A program made the translations under genes and the position numbers. From Actinomycetota bacterium (lineage in GTDB: Bacteria; Actinomycetota; Actinomycetes; Streptosporangiales; Streptosporangiaceae), in assembly GCA_027314515.1 (NCBI GenBank), contig DAHVAR010000160.1:22199-86198 (forward strand): a stretch of 64,000 nt of DNA, read 5' to 3'. Below are positions 31,026 through 40,921 of this stretch, piece after piece; the stretch's first letter is position 1, and each line of letters begins with the position of its first letter. The notes beneath the pieces were generated by a model that saw only the letters and a list, made by a program, of their open reading frames with translations, was not told the origin of the DNA and ran no database searches.

Positions 31026-32030
31026 ATGTCCCGACCACGCGTGCTGTCCGGCATCCAGCCGACCGCTGACTCGTTTCACATCGGCAACTACCTGGGTGCG
31101 CTGCGCCAGTGGGTGGCCCTGCAGGAAACCCACGACACCTTCTATTGCGTTGTCGACCTGCACGCGATCACGCTGCCGCAAGAGCCGGCCGAACTGCGCG
31201 CCCGGACCAGGGTTGCTGCTGCCCAGCTATTCGCGGCGGGCCTTGACCCGGACTCCTCGACGGTGTTCGTGCAAAGTCACGTGCCCGAGCACCCGGCGCT
31301 GGAATGGGTGCTGGCCTGCATTACCGGCTTTGGCGAGGCCAGCCGGATGATCCAGTTCAAGGACAAGTCGGCGAAGGGCGGTGCCGACGCGGCCAGCGTC
31401 GGGCTGTTCACCTACCCGATCCTGCAGGCCGCCGACATCCTGCTCTATGACGCCGACCAGGTACCCGTCGGCGAGGACCAGCGTCAGCACCTGGAACTGA
31501 CCAGGGACCTGGCCCAGCGCTTCAACTACCGGTTCGGCCCGACGTTCGTCGTCCCCGGTCCCTACATCCTGCCCGGGGTCGCCAAGATTGGCGACCTGCA
31601 GGATCCGACCATCAAGATGAGCAAGTCGGCATCGTCGCCGCAGGGCATCATCGACATACTCGAGGACCCCGACTCGATCCGCCGCAAGATCATGCGCGCC
31701 GTTACCGACACCGACGGGGAGGTACGGGCCGACGAGGCGGCCAAGCCCGGCGTGACGAACCTGCTGCGCATCTACGCTGCGCTGGCCGGCGAGCCGGTCC
31801 CGAGCCTGGAGCGGCAGTACGCCGGAGCCGGCTACGGCAAGCTGAAGAAGGACCTGGCTGAGGTAGTGGTCGACGCGTTCGGGCCGATCCGGGAGCGGAC
31901 CGAGAAGCTGCTGGCCAACGAGTCCGAACTCGACCGGCTGCTGGCCGCCGGGGCTGAGAAGGCCCACCGGATTGCCGCCGCCACGATGGCGCGGGTGCGC
32001 GACAGGATGGGCTTCCTGCCGCCCGCCTGA
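31026..32030 (+). CDS. trpS: Tryptophanyl-tRNA synthetase
   Basis: A class I synthetase charging tRNA-Trp. The HIGH-type motif is [10 protein letters not shown] (His18) and the KMSKS motif is complete (197-201). Length 334 is normal. TAGACT at 31013-31018, only eight bases before the ATG, could be a -10 box giving a leaderless or nearly leaderless message, as is frequent in actinobacteria. Confidence 0.97.
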   Translation: MSRPRVLSGIQPTADSFHIGNYLGALRQWVALQETHDTFYCVVDLHAITLPQEPAELRARTRVAAAQLFAAGLDPDSSTVFVQSHVPEHPALEWVLACITGFGEASRMIQFKDKSAKGGADAASVGLFTYPILQAADILLYDADQVPVGEDQRQHLELTRDLAQRFNYRFGPTFVVPGPYILPGVAKIGDLQDPTIKMSKSASSPQGIIDILEDPDSIRRKIMRAVTDTDGEVRADEAAKPGVTNLLRIYAALAGEPVPSLERQYAGAGYGKLKKDLAEVVVDAFGPIRERTEKLLANESELDRLLAAGAEKAHRIAAATMARVRDRMGFLPPA

Positions 32031-32205
32031 GCCCGCTCGCCGCTGTCGGGGGGAAGCCGGGGCGCTCAGACTGCGCACGGCGCTCCGTCGGCGCTTGCCG
32101 CCATCCGCGGCGTCTGCGGAAGGCATGATTATGACCGCGCGCTGCGGGTAGTTGCGGGCCCCGCAGGCGCTTCTCCCCTCCACGCCTGCGCAGGGAGTGA
32201 TCAGG

Positions 32206-32877
32206 ATGGCTGGGACGCTTCGCATCCGGCGCAGCCGGGGTGCGCTGAGCGGGTCGCTGCTCGTGCTGCTCGGCATCTGGGGCGCGCTGATTCCGTTCGT
32301 GGGCCCGTACTTCAGCTACGCATACACGCCCGACCGGGTCTGGACACCGACATCCGGCCGCATGTGGCTGGAAGTCCTGCCGGGCGTCGTCACGCTGGCA
32401 GGCGGCCTGGTGGTGGTGCTCAGCAGGTTCCGGCCGGCGGCGGTCATGGGGGCCTGGGTCGCGGCGCTCGCGGGCGCCTGGTTTGCCGTCGGCCACCTGG
32501 TCGCCCGCTTCTGGGCGGGCCTGCCGGCCGCTGGCACGCCGGTGGGCGGCGCCGCCCGCTCGGTCCTTGAGCAGATCGGCTTCTTCACCGGGCTCGGCGT
32601 GGTGATCACATTCGTGGCCGCGCTGGCGCTCGGCAGGTTCACGATGGTCGCTGTTGACGACGCCGCGGCAGGCCGGGCGGCACCGAGTGCTGCCGCGAGC
32701 TCGGCGGCCAGCGCCGCTGCTGAGAGGGCCGTCGGCGGACCTGCCAGGACGCGCATCGGCGGCACGGCCCGGGTCAAGCTGATACCGGCGTTCCGCGGCC
32801 GCTCCCGGACGGCGGACGTGGCCGAAGGCGATCCAGTCACCGGCAGCGCTAGCGCCGAGGAGGCCAGCGCCCGGTAG
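32206..32877 (+). CDS. Four-helix integral membrane protein
   Basis: A 223-residue protein with about four hydrophobic segments (roughly 15-35, 62-80, 84-103 and 128-150) and a cytoplasmic Ala/Arg-rich tail of ~65 residues. The first loop contains PYFSYAYTPDRVWTPTSGRM, typical of small actinobacterial membrane proteins of unknown role. The ATG at 32206 follows CAGGGAG by eight bases. It is convergent with the carboxypeptidase gene. I do not recognise a family. Confidence 0.75.
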   Translation: MAGTLRIRRSRGALSGSLLVLLGIWGALIPFVGPYFSYAYTPDRVWTPTSGRMWLEVLPGVVTLAGGLVVVLSRFRPAAVMGAWVAALAGAWFAVGHLVARFWAGLPAAGTPVGGAARSVLEQIGFFTGLGVVITFVAALALGRFTMVAVDDAAAGRAAPSAAASSAASAAAERAVGGPARTRIGGTARVKLIPAFRGRSRTADVAEGDPVTGSASAEEASAR

Positions 32878-32939
32878 TCCAGGGCCTGGCCCGAGCGGTG
32901 CCTGGCTAGCCACTGGCTAGCCAGGCTGCGGCGGCCGCG

Positions 32940-34304
32940 TCAGAGCGCCTGGCGCCGTCCGGCCCCCGGCCTGCGTCGGGTCCGGATCAGTGCGATGACC
33001 CCGAGTGCGGCAGCCACCGCGCCTCCTGCCAGCAGTGCGTAGGCTGCGGTGCTGCCGCCGGCCGCCGGCCGCGAGGCAGCCAGCTGTGCCGGTGTCGCGC
33101 CGGGCCGGGGCCCCGCCGCGCCGGGTGCGCCGGGTGCGGTACCGGGATATTGCGCCGGCAGCGGCGGCACCAGCTCGCCGACCGGCGCAGCTTTGCCGTT
33201 CATCGCGAATCCCCAGTTCAGCAGCTTCTCGGCCGAGGTGATCTCGTGCTGCGCCGTGCAGTGCAGCACGCTGACGATCAGCGTGACGCCATGACGCCTG
33301 GCCAGCCCGACGTAGGTGGCCTCGGAGCTGACGGTCCAGCCGGGCTTTCCACCGAGACCGCCGCGGTACTGCGTGAGCAGGGCATCCTGGTTAACAAGCG
33401 TCTCCCAGTCGTGGCGCTTGACCTCGAACCGGGCCGAGAGCGTGGAGTCGTACTTCATGAAGGCCGGCATTGCCAGTGCCTGCCTGGCGATCAGCGCCTC
33501 GTCGTACGCAGACGTCACCTGGCCGGCCGCCGGCAGCCCGTTCGGCAGCTTCGCGACCACGTCGTACGCCTGCAGGTGGCGGGCCTCGGCGTTGATCAGC
33601 GCCATGCCCTTCGCGAACGAGCCGGTGGCCTGGGTGAGCGCGACCGCGGCGTCGTTGGCTGAGATCAGCAGCAGGGCGCGGAACAGGTCGGCGACCCGGT
33701 AAGCGCGGCCGGTGATCAGCGGCGCGTCGCCGGGCTGCTGCGAGGTCGCCAGGCTGCTCGCGACGACCATGCCATCGGGATTGAGCAGCGGGATCAGCGT
33801 GATCGCCGTGAGAACCTTGAGCGTGCTCGCCGGCCCGAACAGGCCATGGGGGTCGTTGGCTGCCAGTACCTGGCCGGTGCCGGCGTTGGCGATCACCCAG
33901 GCCGACGCAGGGATGTCCGGCAGCGGCATCGGGTCAGCCGCCGGCTGATGCACGACGAGCCCCTGGCTGGCCATCAGCGGGCCGCCGACCAGCCGGGCTG
34001 CCGGACTGCCGGGCTGCGGGATGCTGGCCGGCTGCCCGGGCCGGATGGCTTGCTGGCCTCCGGCGACGCTGGCAACCATGGCCGCGCGGGAGGCCGGCCG
34101 CGCGCTGGCCGTCAGGCATGCGCTGGCCGTCGGGCATGCGACGGCGGCCAGCGCGGCGCCGAGAGCAATGGCTGCCGCCGGGCGCCCGCCGGGCCGCAGC
34201 GGCTGCCGCGCCGCTGGCGGAGAGGTGGCCCGGCGACCCGAAGATGCTATGCCGTGGTGGCGCCGGCTGAAGCGCCCCGGCAGCACCCGAAGTCCGGTAA
34301 TCAC
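32940..34304 (-). CDS. Exported D-alanyl-D-alanine carboxypeptidase (S11 family)
   Basis: Trims the terminal D-Ala of peptidoglycan stem peptides outside the membrane. A long basic n-region and hydrophobic core (AAAIALGAALAAVACPTASA) form a signal. The catalytic SxxK is STLK (Ser160, Lys163) and the second motif is SAN (215-217). The third motif, normally KTG, reads GGKPGWT (Lys320), a variation seen in some actinobacterial S11 members. A Pro/Ala linker and a C-terminal helix (ALLAGGAVAAALGVIAL) plus RTRRRPG anchor it to the membrane. GTG at 34304 is preferred; an in-frame start at 34436 would run into the divergent mutase promoter. Confidence 0.9.
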   Translation of the reverse strand: MITGLRVLPGRFSRRHHGIASSGRRATSPPAARQPLRPGGRPAAAIALGAALAAVACPTASACLTASARPASRAAMVASVAGGQQAIRPGQPASIPQPGSPAARLVGGPLMASQGLVVHQPAADPMPLPDIPASAWVIANAGTGQVLAANDPHGLFGPASTLKVLTAITLIPLLNPDGMVVASSLATSQQPGDAPLITGRAYRVADLFRALLLISANDAAVALTQATGSFAKGMALINAEARHLQAYDVVAKLPNGLPAAGQVTSAYDEALIARQALAMPAFMKYDSTLSARFEVKRHDWETLVNQDALLTQYRGGLGGKPGWTVSSEATYVGLARRHGVTLIVSVLHCTAQHEITSAEKLLNWGFAMNGKAAPVGELVPPLPAQYPGTAPGAPGAAGPRPGATPAQLAASRPAAGGSTAAYALLAGGAVAAALGVIALIRTRRRPGAGRRQAL

Positions 34305-34478
34305 GCCGTGTGACGTTCCCCACACTAATGGTGATTGATGCGTGACAGATTGGCGGCCTATCGGGTTCAGGTATGACAAGCCGGGGTTGCTTTGCGAAAG
34401 CTTTGACCGACCTCGACTGCGCGGCTCGTGGCGCACGTCACAGCGATGGGCCGGAGCCTCGCGCCGTACGCTGATGGA

Positions 34479-36059
34479 ATGAGTCGCACATCGGAGTCAG
34501 GCACACCGATCGAGGGCGTCTACGGGCCAAAGAACATCCAGCACCTCGATCCTGGCACGGACCTGGGCGAGCCCGGCGCCTTCCCGTTCACCAGGGGCGT
34601 CTACCCGACCATGTACCTGACCCGGCCATGGACGATGCGGCAGTATGCAGGCTTTTCTACCGCGGCGGATTCGAACCGCCGGTATCACCAGCTCATCGCG
34701 GCCGGAACCACCGGCCTGTCAGTAGCGTTCGACCTGCCCACGCAGATGGGCTTCGATTCGGACGCGGAGCAGGCCAGGGGAGAGGTCGGCAAGGTCGGCG
34801 TGGCCATCGACTCGCTGGAGGACATGCGGCTGCTCTTTGACGGCATCCGCCTCGACCAGGTGTCGACGTCGATGACCATCAACGCGCCGGCCGCGCTGCT
34901 GCTCCTGCTGTATCAGCTGGTCGCGGAGGAGCAGGGGGTGCCGCCGGCGGCGATCTCCGGCACGATCCAGAACGACATCCTGAAGGAATACATCGCGCGC
35001 GGAACCTACATCTACCCGCCAGGGCCCTCGCTCCGGCTGGTTGCCGACGCGTTTGCTTACTGCCGGGCGGAGATCCCGCGCTGGAATACCATCTCGATCT
35101 CCGGCTACCACATGGCCGAGGCGGGAGCCACGCCCGTCCAGGAGATCGCCTTCACGCTGGCGAACGCGCGCGAGTACGTACGGACCGCGATCGCGTCCGG
35201 CCTGGCGGTGGACGAGTTCGCGCCGAGGCTGTCGTTCTTCTTCGTGGCGCGCACGACACTGCTGGAGGAGATAGCCAAGTTCCGGGCGGCCCGGCGGCTG
35301 TGGGCGCACATCATGCGCGACGAATTCGGTGCGCAGGACCCCAGGTCGCAGATGCTGCGGTTCCACACGCAGACGGCGGGCGTGCAGCTCACCGCGCAGC
35401 AGCCGGAGGTCAACCTGGCACGGGTAACCCTCCAGGCGCTGGCGGCGGTGCTGGGCGGCACCCAGTCGCTGCATACCAACTCTTACGACGAGGCGATCGC
35501 GCTGCCGACGCAGAAGGCGGCGACGCTCGCGCTGCGCACGCAGCAGGTGCTGGCCTTCGAGACCGACCTCACCGCCACCGTCGACCCGCTGGCCGGCTCG
35601 TATGCCATCGAGTCGTTGACCGATGACATCGAGGCCAGGGCTCGTGAGCTGATGGACCAGGTTGCCGCACTCGGCGGTGCGGTCGCCGCGATCGAGCAGG
35701 GCTTCCAGAAGGCCGAGATCGAGCGGTCCGCCTACCGGATAGCCCGTGAAGTTGACTCCGGGGAACGCACAGTCGTCGGCGTGAACGCCTACCTCGCCGA
35801 GCAGGAGGAGCCCTACGAGCCGCTGCGGGTCGACCCGGCGATCGAGCAGGAGCAGGCGGCCAGGCTTGCCGATCTGCGGGCGCGCCGGGACCGCGGGGAA
35901 GTCGAGCGGTGCCTGGCGGACGTCAGGCGGGCCGCAGCGGGCGAGGCGAACATGCTGTACCCGCTGCGCGAGGCCCTGCGAGCGCTGGCGACGGTGGGCG
36001 AGGTCAGTAACGCGCTGCGGGACGTCTGGGGTGTCTACCGGCCGCCTGAGGTGTATTAG
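34479..36059 (+). CDS. Methylmalonyl-CoA mutase-type acyl-CoA mutase large subunit
   Basis: The substrate-binding TIM-barrel chain of a B12-dependent carbon-skeleton mutase (526 residues). Signatures: [61 protein letters not shown]. By alignment to Propionibacterium mutase, Tyr89 corresponds to Tyr56 (RQYAGF) and Arg207 to Arg174 (YIARGTY). This pair is typical of methylmalonyl-CoA mutase, not isobutyryl-CoA (Phe/Gln) or hydroxyisobutyryl-CoA (Ile/Gln) mutase. The cobalamin-binding domain (DxHxxG) is absent, so a separate small subunit must be encoded elsewhere. Start at ATG 34479; a GTG at 34428 is possible. Confidence 0.9.
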   Translation: MSRTSESGTPIEGVYGPKNIQHLDPGTDLGEPGAFPFTRGVYPTMYLTRPWTMRQYAGFSTAADSNRRYHQLIAAGTTGLSVAFDLPTQMGFDSDAEQARGEVGKVGVAIDSLEDMRLLFDGIRLDQVSTSMTINAPAALLLLLYQLVAEEQGVPPAAISGTIQNDILKEYIARGTYIYPPGPSLRLVADAFAYCRAEIPRWNTISISGYHMAEAGATPVQEIAFTLANAREYVRTAIASGLAVDEFAPRLSFFFVARTTLLEEIAKFRAARRLWAHIMRDEFGAQDPRSQMLRFHTQTAGVQLTAQQPEVNLARVTLQALAAVLGGTQSLHTNSYDEAIALPTQKAATLALRTQQVLAFETDLTATVDPLAGSYAIESLTDDIEARARELMDQVAALGGAVAAIEQGFQKAEIERSAYRIAREVDSGERTVVGVNAYLAEQEEPYEPLRVDPAIEQEQAARLADLRARRDRGEVERCLADVRRAAAGEANMLYPLREALRALATVGEVSNALRDVWGVYRPPEVY

Positions 36060-36571
36060 GGGCTGCGGCCCGGTGGCCCGGTAGCGGACGATACGAGCCA
36101 CTGCGCGACAATCCCGCAACATCAGCGGACCGGTGACGCCAGGCGGTACGATGCTCGCCAGTAGAACGATCTCGTAAGCGAATGGCCAGAATGTTCGAGC
36201 CGCTGCGGTCGCCTCGCTGAACTGCCGGGCAGCGAGTCCAGTTCGCGAGCGGGAGCACGGGATGCCCGGCGCACGTGCATGGGCTTGACGGCGGCAGCGG
36301 CAAGTACTGAGCGCGAGTGCCGTGATATACGCCGGGCGCATCTTCCGGTACGAGCGATGCCGGAGCAGTTCTGGAGCGGGAATGTTACCAGGCATGGCCG
36401 GGATCTGGTGTCGTAGCCGACGGCATTGACTTATCCCGGGCCGGGCCTGCTTGGCAGCGGACTGGAGTGAGTTCGAGGTTCAGATGGACAACCCGCTAAG
36501 CGCCGCGCGAGATAGGCGCAGGACAGCAGCCCGGAGAGTCGACGAGGGCAGTCTCGACGGGGAGGCTACGC
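36060..36571 (+). other. Intergenic region between the mutase and the M20 amidohydrolase
   Basis: About 510 bases. I see no gene, tRNA or clear terminator. Short frames are shadows or lack a ribosome binding site. GGGGAGG at 36559-36565 is the ribosome binding site of the next gene. Confidence 0.55.
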
Positions 36572-37843
36572 ATGGCCGAGCATGACATCGGAGAAGAACT
36601 CGACGCGTTCCTCTCCGGGCACGAGCCGGAGCTCATCGAGTTCCGGCGGGACCTGCACGCTCACCCGGAGACGGGTTACCACGAGTACCGGACCACCCGG
36701 CGCGTTGCGCTGCGGCTTGAGGCGGCCGGGCTGAAGCCGGCCATCCTGCCGAAAGGCACCGGGCTCACCGTCGACATCGGCTCGGGCTCCGCCGACGGGC
36801 CGGTGGTGGCGCTGCGCGCCGACATTGACGCGCTGCCGATCAACGATGAGAAGGACGTGCCGTACCGATCGCTCAATCGCGGCGCGTGCCACGCCTGCGG
36901 GCATGACGTGCACACTGCCATCCTGCTCGGCACAGGGCTGTTCCTCGCCCGGGCAGCCGCAGCCCGCCCGCTACCGGGCAGAGTGCGCCTTATCTTCCAG
37001 CCGGCCGAGGAAGTGCCCGGCGGGGCGGTCGACGTCATGGCAGCTGGCGGCATCGCCTCGGTGGATCGCATCTTCGCGCTGCACTGCGACCCCCGGCTCG
37101 ACGTGGGCAAGATCGGCACCCGGACCGGCCCGATCACAGCGGCCTGCGACAAGCTGACTGTTAAAGTGACCGGCCCTGGTGGTCACACGGCACGGCCGCA
37201 TCTGACAGCTGACCTGGTGTTCGCGCTCGGCAAGATCATCACCGAGCTGCCAGCGGCGCTGTCCCGCCGGGTCGATCCGCGATCCAGCCTCAGCCTGGTC
37301 TGGGGCAGGGTGAGCGCGGGCTCGGCAGCGAACGCGATTCCCGACGACGGCATGGTCGAGGGCACTATCCGGTGCCTGGACGACGCTGCCTGGCACGAGG
37401 CGCCGGACTTGGTAAAGGCGCTGCTCGAGTCCGTGGCGAGCGCCTACGGCGTCGTTCCCGAGATTAGTTACCAGCGGAACGTGCCGCCGACCGTCAACGA
37501 GGCGATCAGCACCGCCATGTTCGAGGCGGCCGCAGATCGCGTACTCGGCCCCGATTCGATCACCGAGGCACCGCAGAGCCTGGGCGGCGAAGACTTTGCC
37601 TGGTACCTGGACTCCATTCCCGGTGCGCTGGCCCGGCTGGGCACCCGAACTCCCGGCTCGGCGGCCGACTTCGACATCCATCAGGCCGTCTTCGACGTAG
37701 ACGAGCGGGCCATTGGTTTCGGAGTGCGGCTGATGTCGGCGACAGCGATGACCGCAATGCTGGACGGCGGCAGCGTAACGCCCGGTGCGATGCCAGGCGC
37801 CACGGCGAGTCGTTCGAAGGTCGCTGACGCCGCGATCGCCTGA
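36572..37843 (+). CDS. M20 family metallo-amidohydrolase
   Basis: A 423-residue zinc peptidase/amidohydrolase of the M20D (IAL/hippurate hydrolase-like) group. It starts with EFRRDLHAHPETGYHEYRTT; the metal-site motifs are GACHACGHDVHTAILLGTG and IFQPAEEVPGGAVDVM; the dimerisation-domain histidine is in VTGPGGHTARPH, and LGGEDFAWYLD supplies another ligand. Such enzymes remove acyl groups from amino acids or related amides; the exact substrate cannot be told. It has its own long upstream region and is not obviously in an operon. Confidence 0.9.
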   Translation: MAEHDIGEELDAFLSGHEPELIEFRRDLHAHPETGYHEYRTTRRVALRLEAAGLKPAILPKGTGLTVDIGSGSADGPVVALRADIDALPINDEKDVPYRSLNRGACHACGHDVHTAILLGTGLFLARAAAARPLPGRVRLIFQPAEEVPGGAVDVMAAGGIASVDRIFALHCDPRLDVGKIGTRTGPITAACDKLTVKVTGPGGHTARPHLTADLVFALGKIITELPAALSRRVDPRSSLSLVWGRVSAGSAANAIPDDGMVEGTIRCLDDAAWHEAPDLVKALLESVASAYGVVPEISYQRNVPPTVNEAISTAMFEAAADRVLGPDSITEAPQSLGGEDFAWYLDSIPGALARLGTRTPGSAADFDIHQAVFDVDERAIGFGVRLMSATAMTAMLDGGSVTPGAMPGATASRSKVADAAIA

Positions 37844-38042
37844 ACGTGGCTCAGGCTGCGCGAGCAGGCACTGCCCTGAGCCGCAGAAATCGCCCGGGCC
37901 CGGCATAGCGCATAGAGTTGTGGGCCAGGACCTACGTCAGGCACCGGAACGGTTGCCTTGCCGCAGTGCCCGGCTCGGCCGGGCGGCGGCCGGCAAGCCG
38001 CCCGGGCCATGGCGCTGACCGTTAGTACTGGAGTGACGCCTC

Positions 38043-38852
38043 GTGTCATCGCAGCAGGACGAGGTCGCGGCAGGCGTGAGCCAGCCCGCGACCGCGCCGG
38101 AGCCCACGGGCCGGCCCGGGACCGCGTTCCCGCCCCGAGCTCCGGCACCAGCCATGGCACGGTCAGCTGTCTCCGGCCTGTCGGATTCCAGCCGGGCGGC
38201 ATCCGGCGCGACTCCGCAGGGCAGCCGGAAGCCATGGAAGGAAGGCAAGGACGGCAGGACCGTCTTCCGCCGCGCAGCACCGGTCGTTGTCTGGTGGATC
38301 TGGGTGATATTCGCCCTATTCAACCTGATCGAGGTCATCCTTCCCGATCACGACTATCTTTCGATCGAGCTGGCAGTCGGAGCGCTTGCAGTGACCGGCA
38401 TCGCCTACTCGACCGCCCTGCGGCCGAGGGTGTTCGCTGCGGCCGACGGCCTTGAGGTGCGCAACCCGGTGCGCGACCACCAGATCCGGTGGGGCGCGCT
38501 TAACGGGATTTACCTGGGCGACGCCGTCGAGCTGAGCTGCGCCAGGACCGCGCCCCGCAAGGACAAGACCATCTACTGCTGGGCGTTGTACTCCGGCCGC
38601 CGTAACCGGCTGAAGTCCCAGCAGCTTGGCCTGCGCTCCTGGGGCCGGACCTCGGGCCGGCGCGATGCGGCGATCGAGCCGGCCGTCGAGGACCCGGCGC
38701 AGCTCATGGCCGCCGAACTCGGGCGCCGGTCGACGGAGGCCAAGGCGGCTGGCGCGGCGGCGGCGACGCTCGAGAGCCGCTGGGCCTGGTTCCCGATCGT
38801 GTGCAGCGCTGTCCCGGCGGCAGCACTGCTGGCGCTGCTGCTGGCCAGGTGA
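38043..38852 (+). CDS. PH-domain-like integral membrane protein
   Basis: A 269-residue protein. A disordered N-terminus (~65 residues) is followed by two membrane helices (about 79-100 and 107-127), a short bacterial PH-like domain (RVFAAADGLEVRNPVRDHQI, then IRWGALNGIYLGD), a variable stretch and a C-terminal helix (FPIVCSAVPAAALLALLLA). Many actinobacteria have such proteins; the function is unknown. GTG start. It is convergent with the next gene (five bases apart). Confidence 0.8.
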   Translation: MSSQQDEVAAGVSQPATAPEPTGRPGTAFPPRAPAPAMARSAVSGLSDSSRAASGATPQGSRKPWKEGKDGRTVFRRAAPVVVWWIWVIFALFNLIEVILPDHDYLSIELAVGALAVTGIAYSTALRPRVFAAADGLEVRNPVRDHQIRWGALNGIYLGDAVELSCARTAPRKDKTIYCWALYSGRRNRLKSQQLGLRSWGRTSGRRDAAIEPAVEDPAQLMAAELGRRSTEAKAAGAAAATLESRWAWFPIVCSAVPAAALLALLLAR

Positions 38853-38857
38853 CAACC

Positions 38858-39310
38858 CTAGGCGCCCACCGAGGTACACGGACGGTGCCGCAGCGAGGCT
38901 ACATAGTCAGCCGGGGCGCCCGCTGCCTCGGCGGCATCGGCGATGATGCCGAGGTAGTGCGCGGACGGCAAGCCACCCTCGTAGTCGTTCAGCACGTACA
39001 GCCAGGCCACGACCTCGCCGTCCAGCGTGCTGACGCGCACCCTGGACTTGCGGTAGTAGCCGAGTTCCGCGCCATCCCACCGGTCGAGCGAGGCCTCGTC
39101 AGCCCCCGAGACCTCGTACAACACCACGAAGACGCGATCCTCGCCGTCCTCGACAACCGTCGCCAGGGCACCGTCCCAGCCGAGATCCTCGCCGCCGAAG
39201 GTCAGCCGCCAGCCCTCCAGCCAGCCAACGCCTTGCTGCGGCGAGTGCGGGCAGCGATGCGCCATTTGCGCGGGATCCATATTGCTTCCATAGGCCGCGT
39301 ATATCGCCAC
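38858..39310 (-). CDS. Gamma-glutamylcyclotransferase-like (AIG2/GGCT fold) protein
   Basis: A 150-residue member of the GGCT-like fold. The start MAIYAAYGSNMDPAQMAHRC carries the YGSN substrate-binding motif. The catalytic glutamate of the fold is probably in SGADEASLDRWDGAELGYY, followed by YRKSRVRV. Family members form 5-oxoproline from gamma-glutamyl peptides, but most actinobacterial copies are uncharacterised. GTG at 39310 gives the family start; an in-frame ATG at 39352 would add 14 basic residues. Confidence 0.85.
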   Translation of the reverse strand: MAIYAAYGSNMDPAQMAHRCPHSPQQGVGWLEGWRLTFGGEDLGWDGALATVVEDGEDRVFVVLYEVSGADEASLDRWDGAELGYYRKSRVRVSTLDGEVVAWLYVLNDYEGGLPSAHYLGIIADAAEAAGAPADYVASLRHRPCTSVGA

Positions 39311-39423
39311 GAACCCTAAGCGTACGAGCCGGGCGAGCCGGATGCTGGCCAACGCGTCGGCTCGATTGCCCTGGTGCCGGTCCGATTCGGTCCTACGGCC
39401 CGGATGGGAGAGAATGAGAAAAC

Positions 39424-40821
39424 GTGAGCCAGCCGCACGCGAAGATCGCGATCATCGGTGGGGGCCCCGGCGGCTATGAAGCCGCCCTGGTTGGCGCCCA
39501 GCTTGGTGCTGACATCACCGTAATCGAGCGTGACGGGCTGGGAGGCTCCTGCGTCCTCACGGATTGCGTACCGTCGAAGACGCTCATCGCTACTTCCGGG
39601 ATGATGGCAGCGCTGGACGACGCGCCCAGCCTGGGCATCCGGATCAATCAGGCCGGGAACGGGCCAGCCCTGCTCGACGCCCCCCGGCTGTACGCCAGGG
39701 TGCGCTCACTAGCCCGTGCGCAGTCCGCTGACGTCGCCTCCCGGCTCTCCGCCGAAGGCGTCAAGGTGATCTCCGGCACCGCCCGGCTGGCCGGACCGCG
39801 CCGCGTGGTCGCCGGCGACACCGAGATCGAGGCCGACGCGGTTCTCATCGCGACCGGAGCGGAGCCCCGGATACTGCCCGGCTCGGAGCCAGACGGCACG
39901 CGGATCCTCACCTGGCGGCAGCTGTACGACCTGGACAAGCTGCCGGAGGAACTGATCGTGGTCGGCTCGGGCGTCACGGGCGCCGAGTTCGCGTGCGCCT
40001 TTCAGTCGCTCGGCTCGCAGGTGACGCTGGTGTCGTCCAGGGAGCGGATGCTGCCGCATGAGGATGCGGATGCGGCAGTAGTGGTGGAGGACGTCTTCCG
40101 GCGCCGTGGCATGACGGTTCTCGGCAGATCCCGGGCCCGCCAGGTCGTCAGGACGGCTGACGGCGTGGCTGTGACGCTGAGCGATGGCCGGACGGTCCGC
40201 GGCAGCCATTGCCTGCTCAGCGTGGGCATGACGCCGAATACCGCCGGCCTCGGCTTGGCGGACGCCGGAGTTGCTGTTGACGACAACGGATTCGTCCAGG
40301 TCGACAAGGTGTCGAGAACGACCGCGCCGGGCGTCTACGCGGCCGGCGACTGCACTGGCGTGCTGATGCTGGCGTCGGTTGCGGCGATGCAGGGCCGGAT
40401 CGCCATGTGGCACGCCCTCGGTGAGGCGGTCAAGCCGCTGCGCCTTGCGCATGTCGCAGCGACTATCTTCACTGAACCGGAGATCGCCACTGTCGGCGTG
40501 CCGGAACAGGCGGTGGCGGCGGGTGAAATCCCGGACGCGACCGTGGTCAAGCTGCCGCTCGCGACCAACGCCAGGGCCAAGATGCAGGGCTTCCGGGATG
40601 GCTTCGTCAAGGTCATCGCCCGGCGCAGCAGCGGCACGGTGCTTGGCGGGGTAGTCGTCGCCCCGCGGGCGAGCGAGCTGATCCTGGCAATCTCGCTGGC
40701 CGTCGAGCGAGGCCTGAGCGTAGATAACCTGGCGCACACGTTTGCCGTATACCCGTCACTGTCCGGCAGTCTCACCGAGGCTGCGCGCAAGCTGATGCAG
40801 TCAGCTGAAGCTGGTTCCTGA
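39424..40821 (+). CDS. lpdA: LpdA-like NAD(P)H-quinone/flavoprotein disulfide reductase
   Basis: A 465-residue two-dinucleotide-binding flavoprotein. The FAD site is IAIIGGGPGGYEAALVGAQL; a CX4C pair is present (Cys43, Cys48 in GGSCVLTDCVPSKT); the NAD(P) site is IVVGSGVTGAEFACAF; and VYAAGDCTGVLMLASVAAMQ is the second FAD motif. The C-terminal His-Glu dyad of true lipoamide dehydrogenases is missing: the region reads AHTFAVYPSLSGSLTEAARK, as in mycobacterial LpdA (Rv3303c), a quinone reductase. The mycobacterial protein lacks the first redox Cys, whereas this one keeps both. GTG start. Confidence 0.88.
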   Translation: MSQPHAKIAIIGGGPGGYEAALVGAQLGADITVIERDGLGGSCVLTDCVPSKTLIATSGMMAALDDAPSLGIRINQAGNGPALLDAPRLYARVRSLARAQSADVASRLSAEGVKVISGTARLAGPRRVVAGDTEIEADAVLIATGAEPRILPGSEPDGTRILTWRQLYDLDKLPEELIVVGSGVTGAEFACAFQSLGSQVTLVSSRERMLPHEDADAAVVVEDVFRRRGMTVLGRSRARQVVRTADGVAVTLSDGRTVRGSHCLLSVGMTPNTAGLGLADAGVAVDDNGFVQVDKVSRTTAPGVYAAGDCTGVLMLASVAAMQGRIAMWHALGEAVKPLRLAHVAATIFTEPEIATVGVPEQAVAAGEIPDATVVKLPLATNARAKMQGFRDGFVKVIARRSSGTVLGGVVVAPRASELILAISLAVERGLSVDNLAHTFAVYPSLSGSLTEAARKLMQSAEAGS

Positions 40822-40921
40822 CCCGACGGCAGCTCAGCTGCAGACCGGGCTTCTCGGCGTGCCCAAGGTCTAGGGCCTGGCTACCGAGTGTGCCGTCGTG
40901 CAGGCGCCCACCGCATTCCGC

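Noticed and set aside
36484..36585. 33-codon ORF overlapping the start of the M20 amidohydrolase
   Set aside because: Arg/Ala-rich with no ribosome binding site and no domain; the M20 ribosome binding site lies within it.
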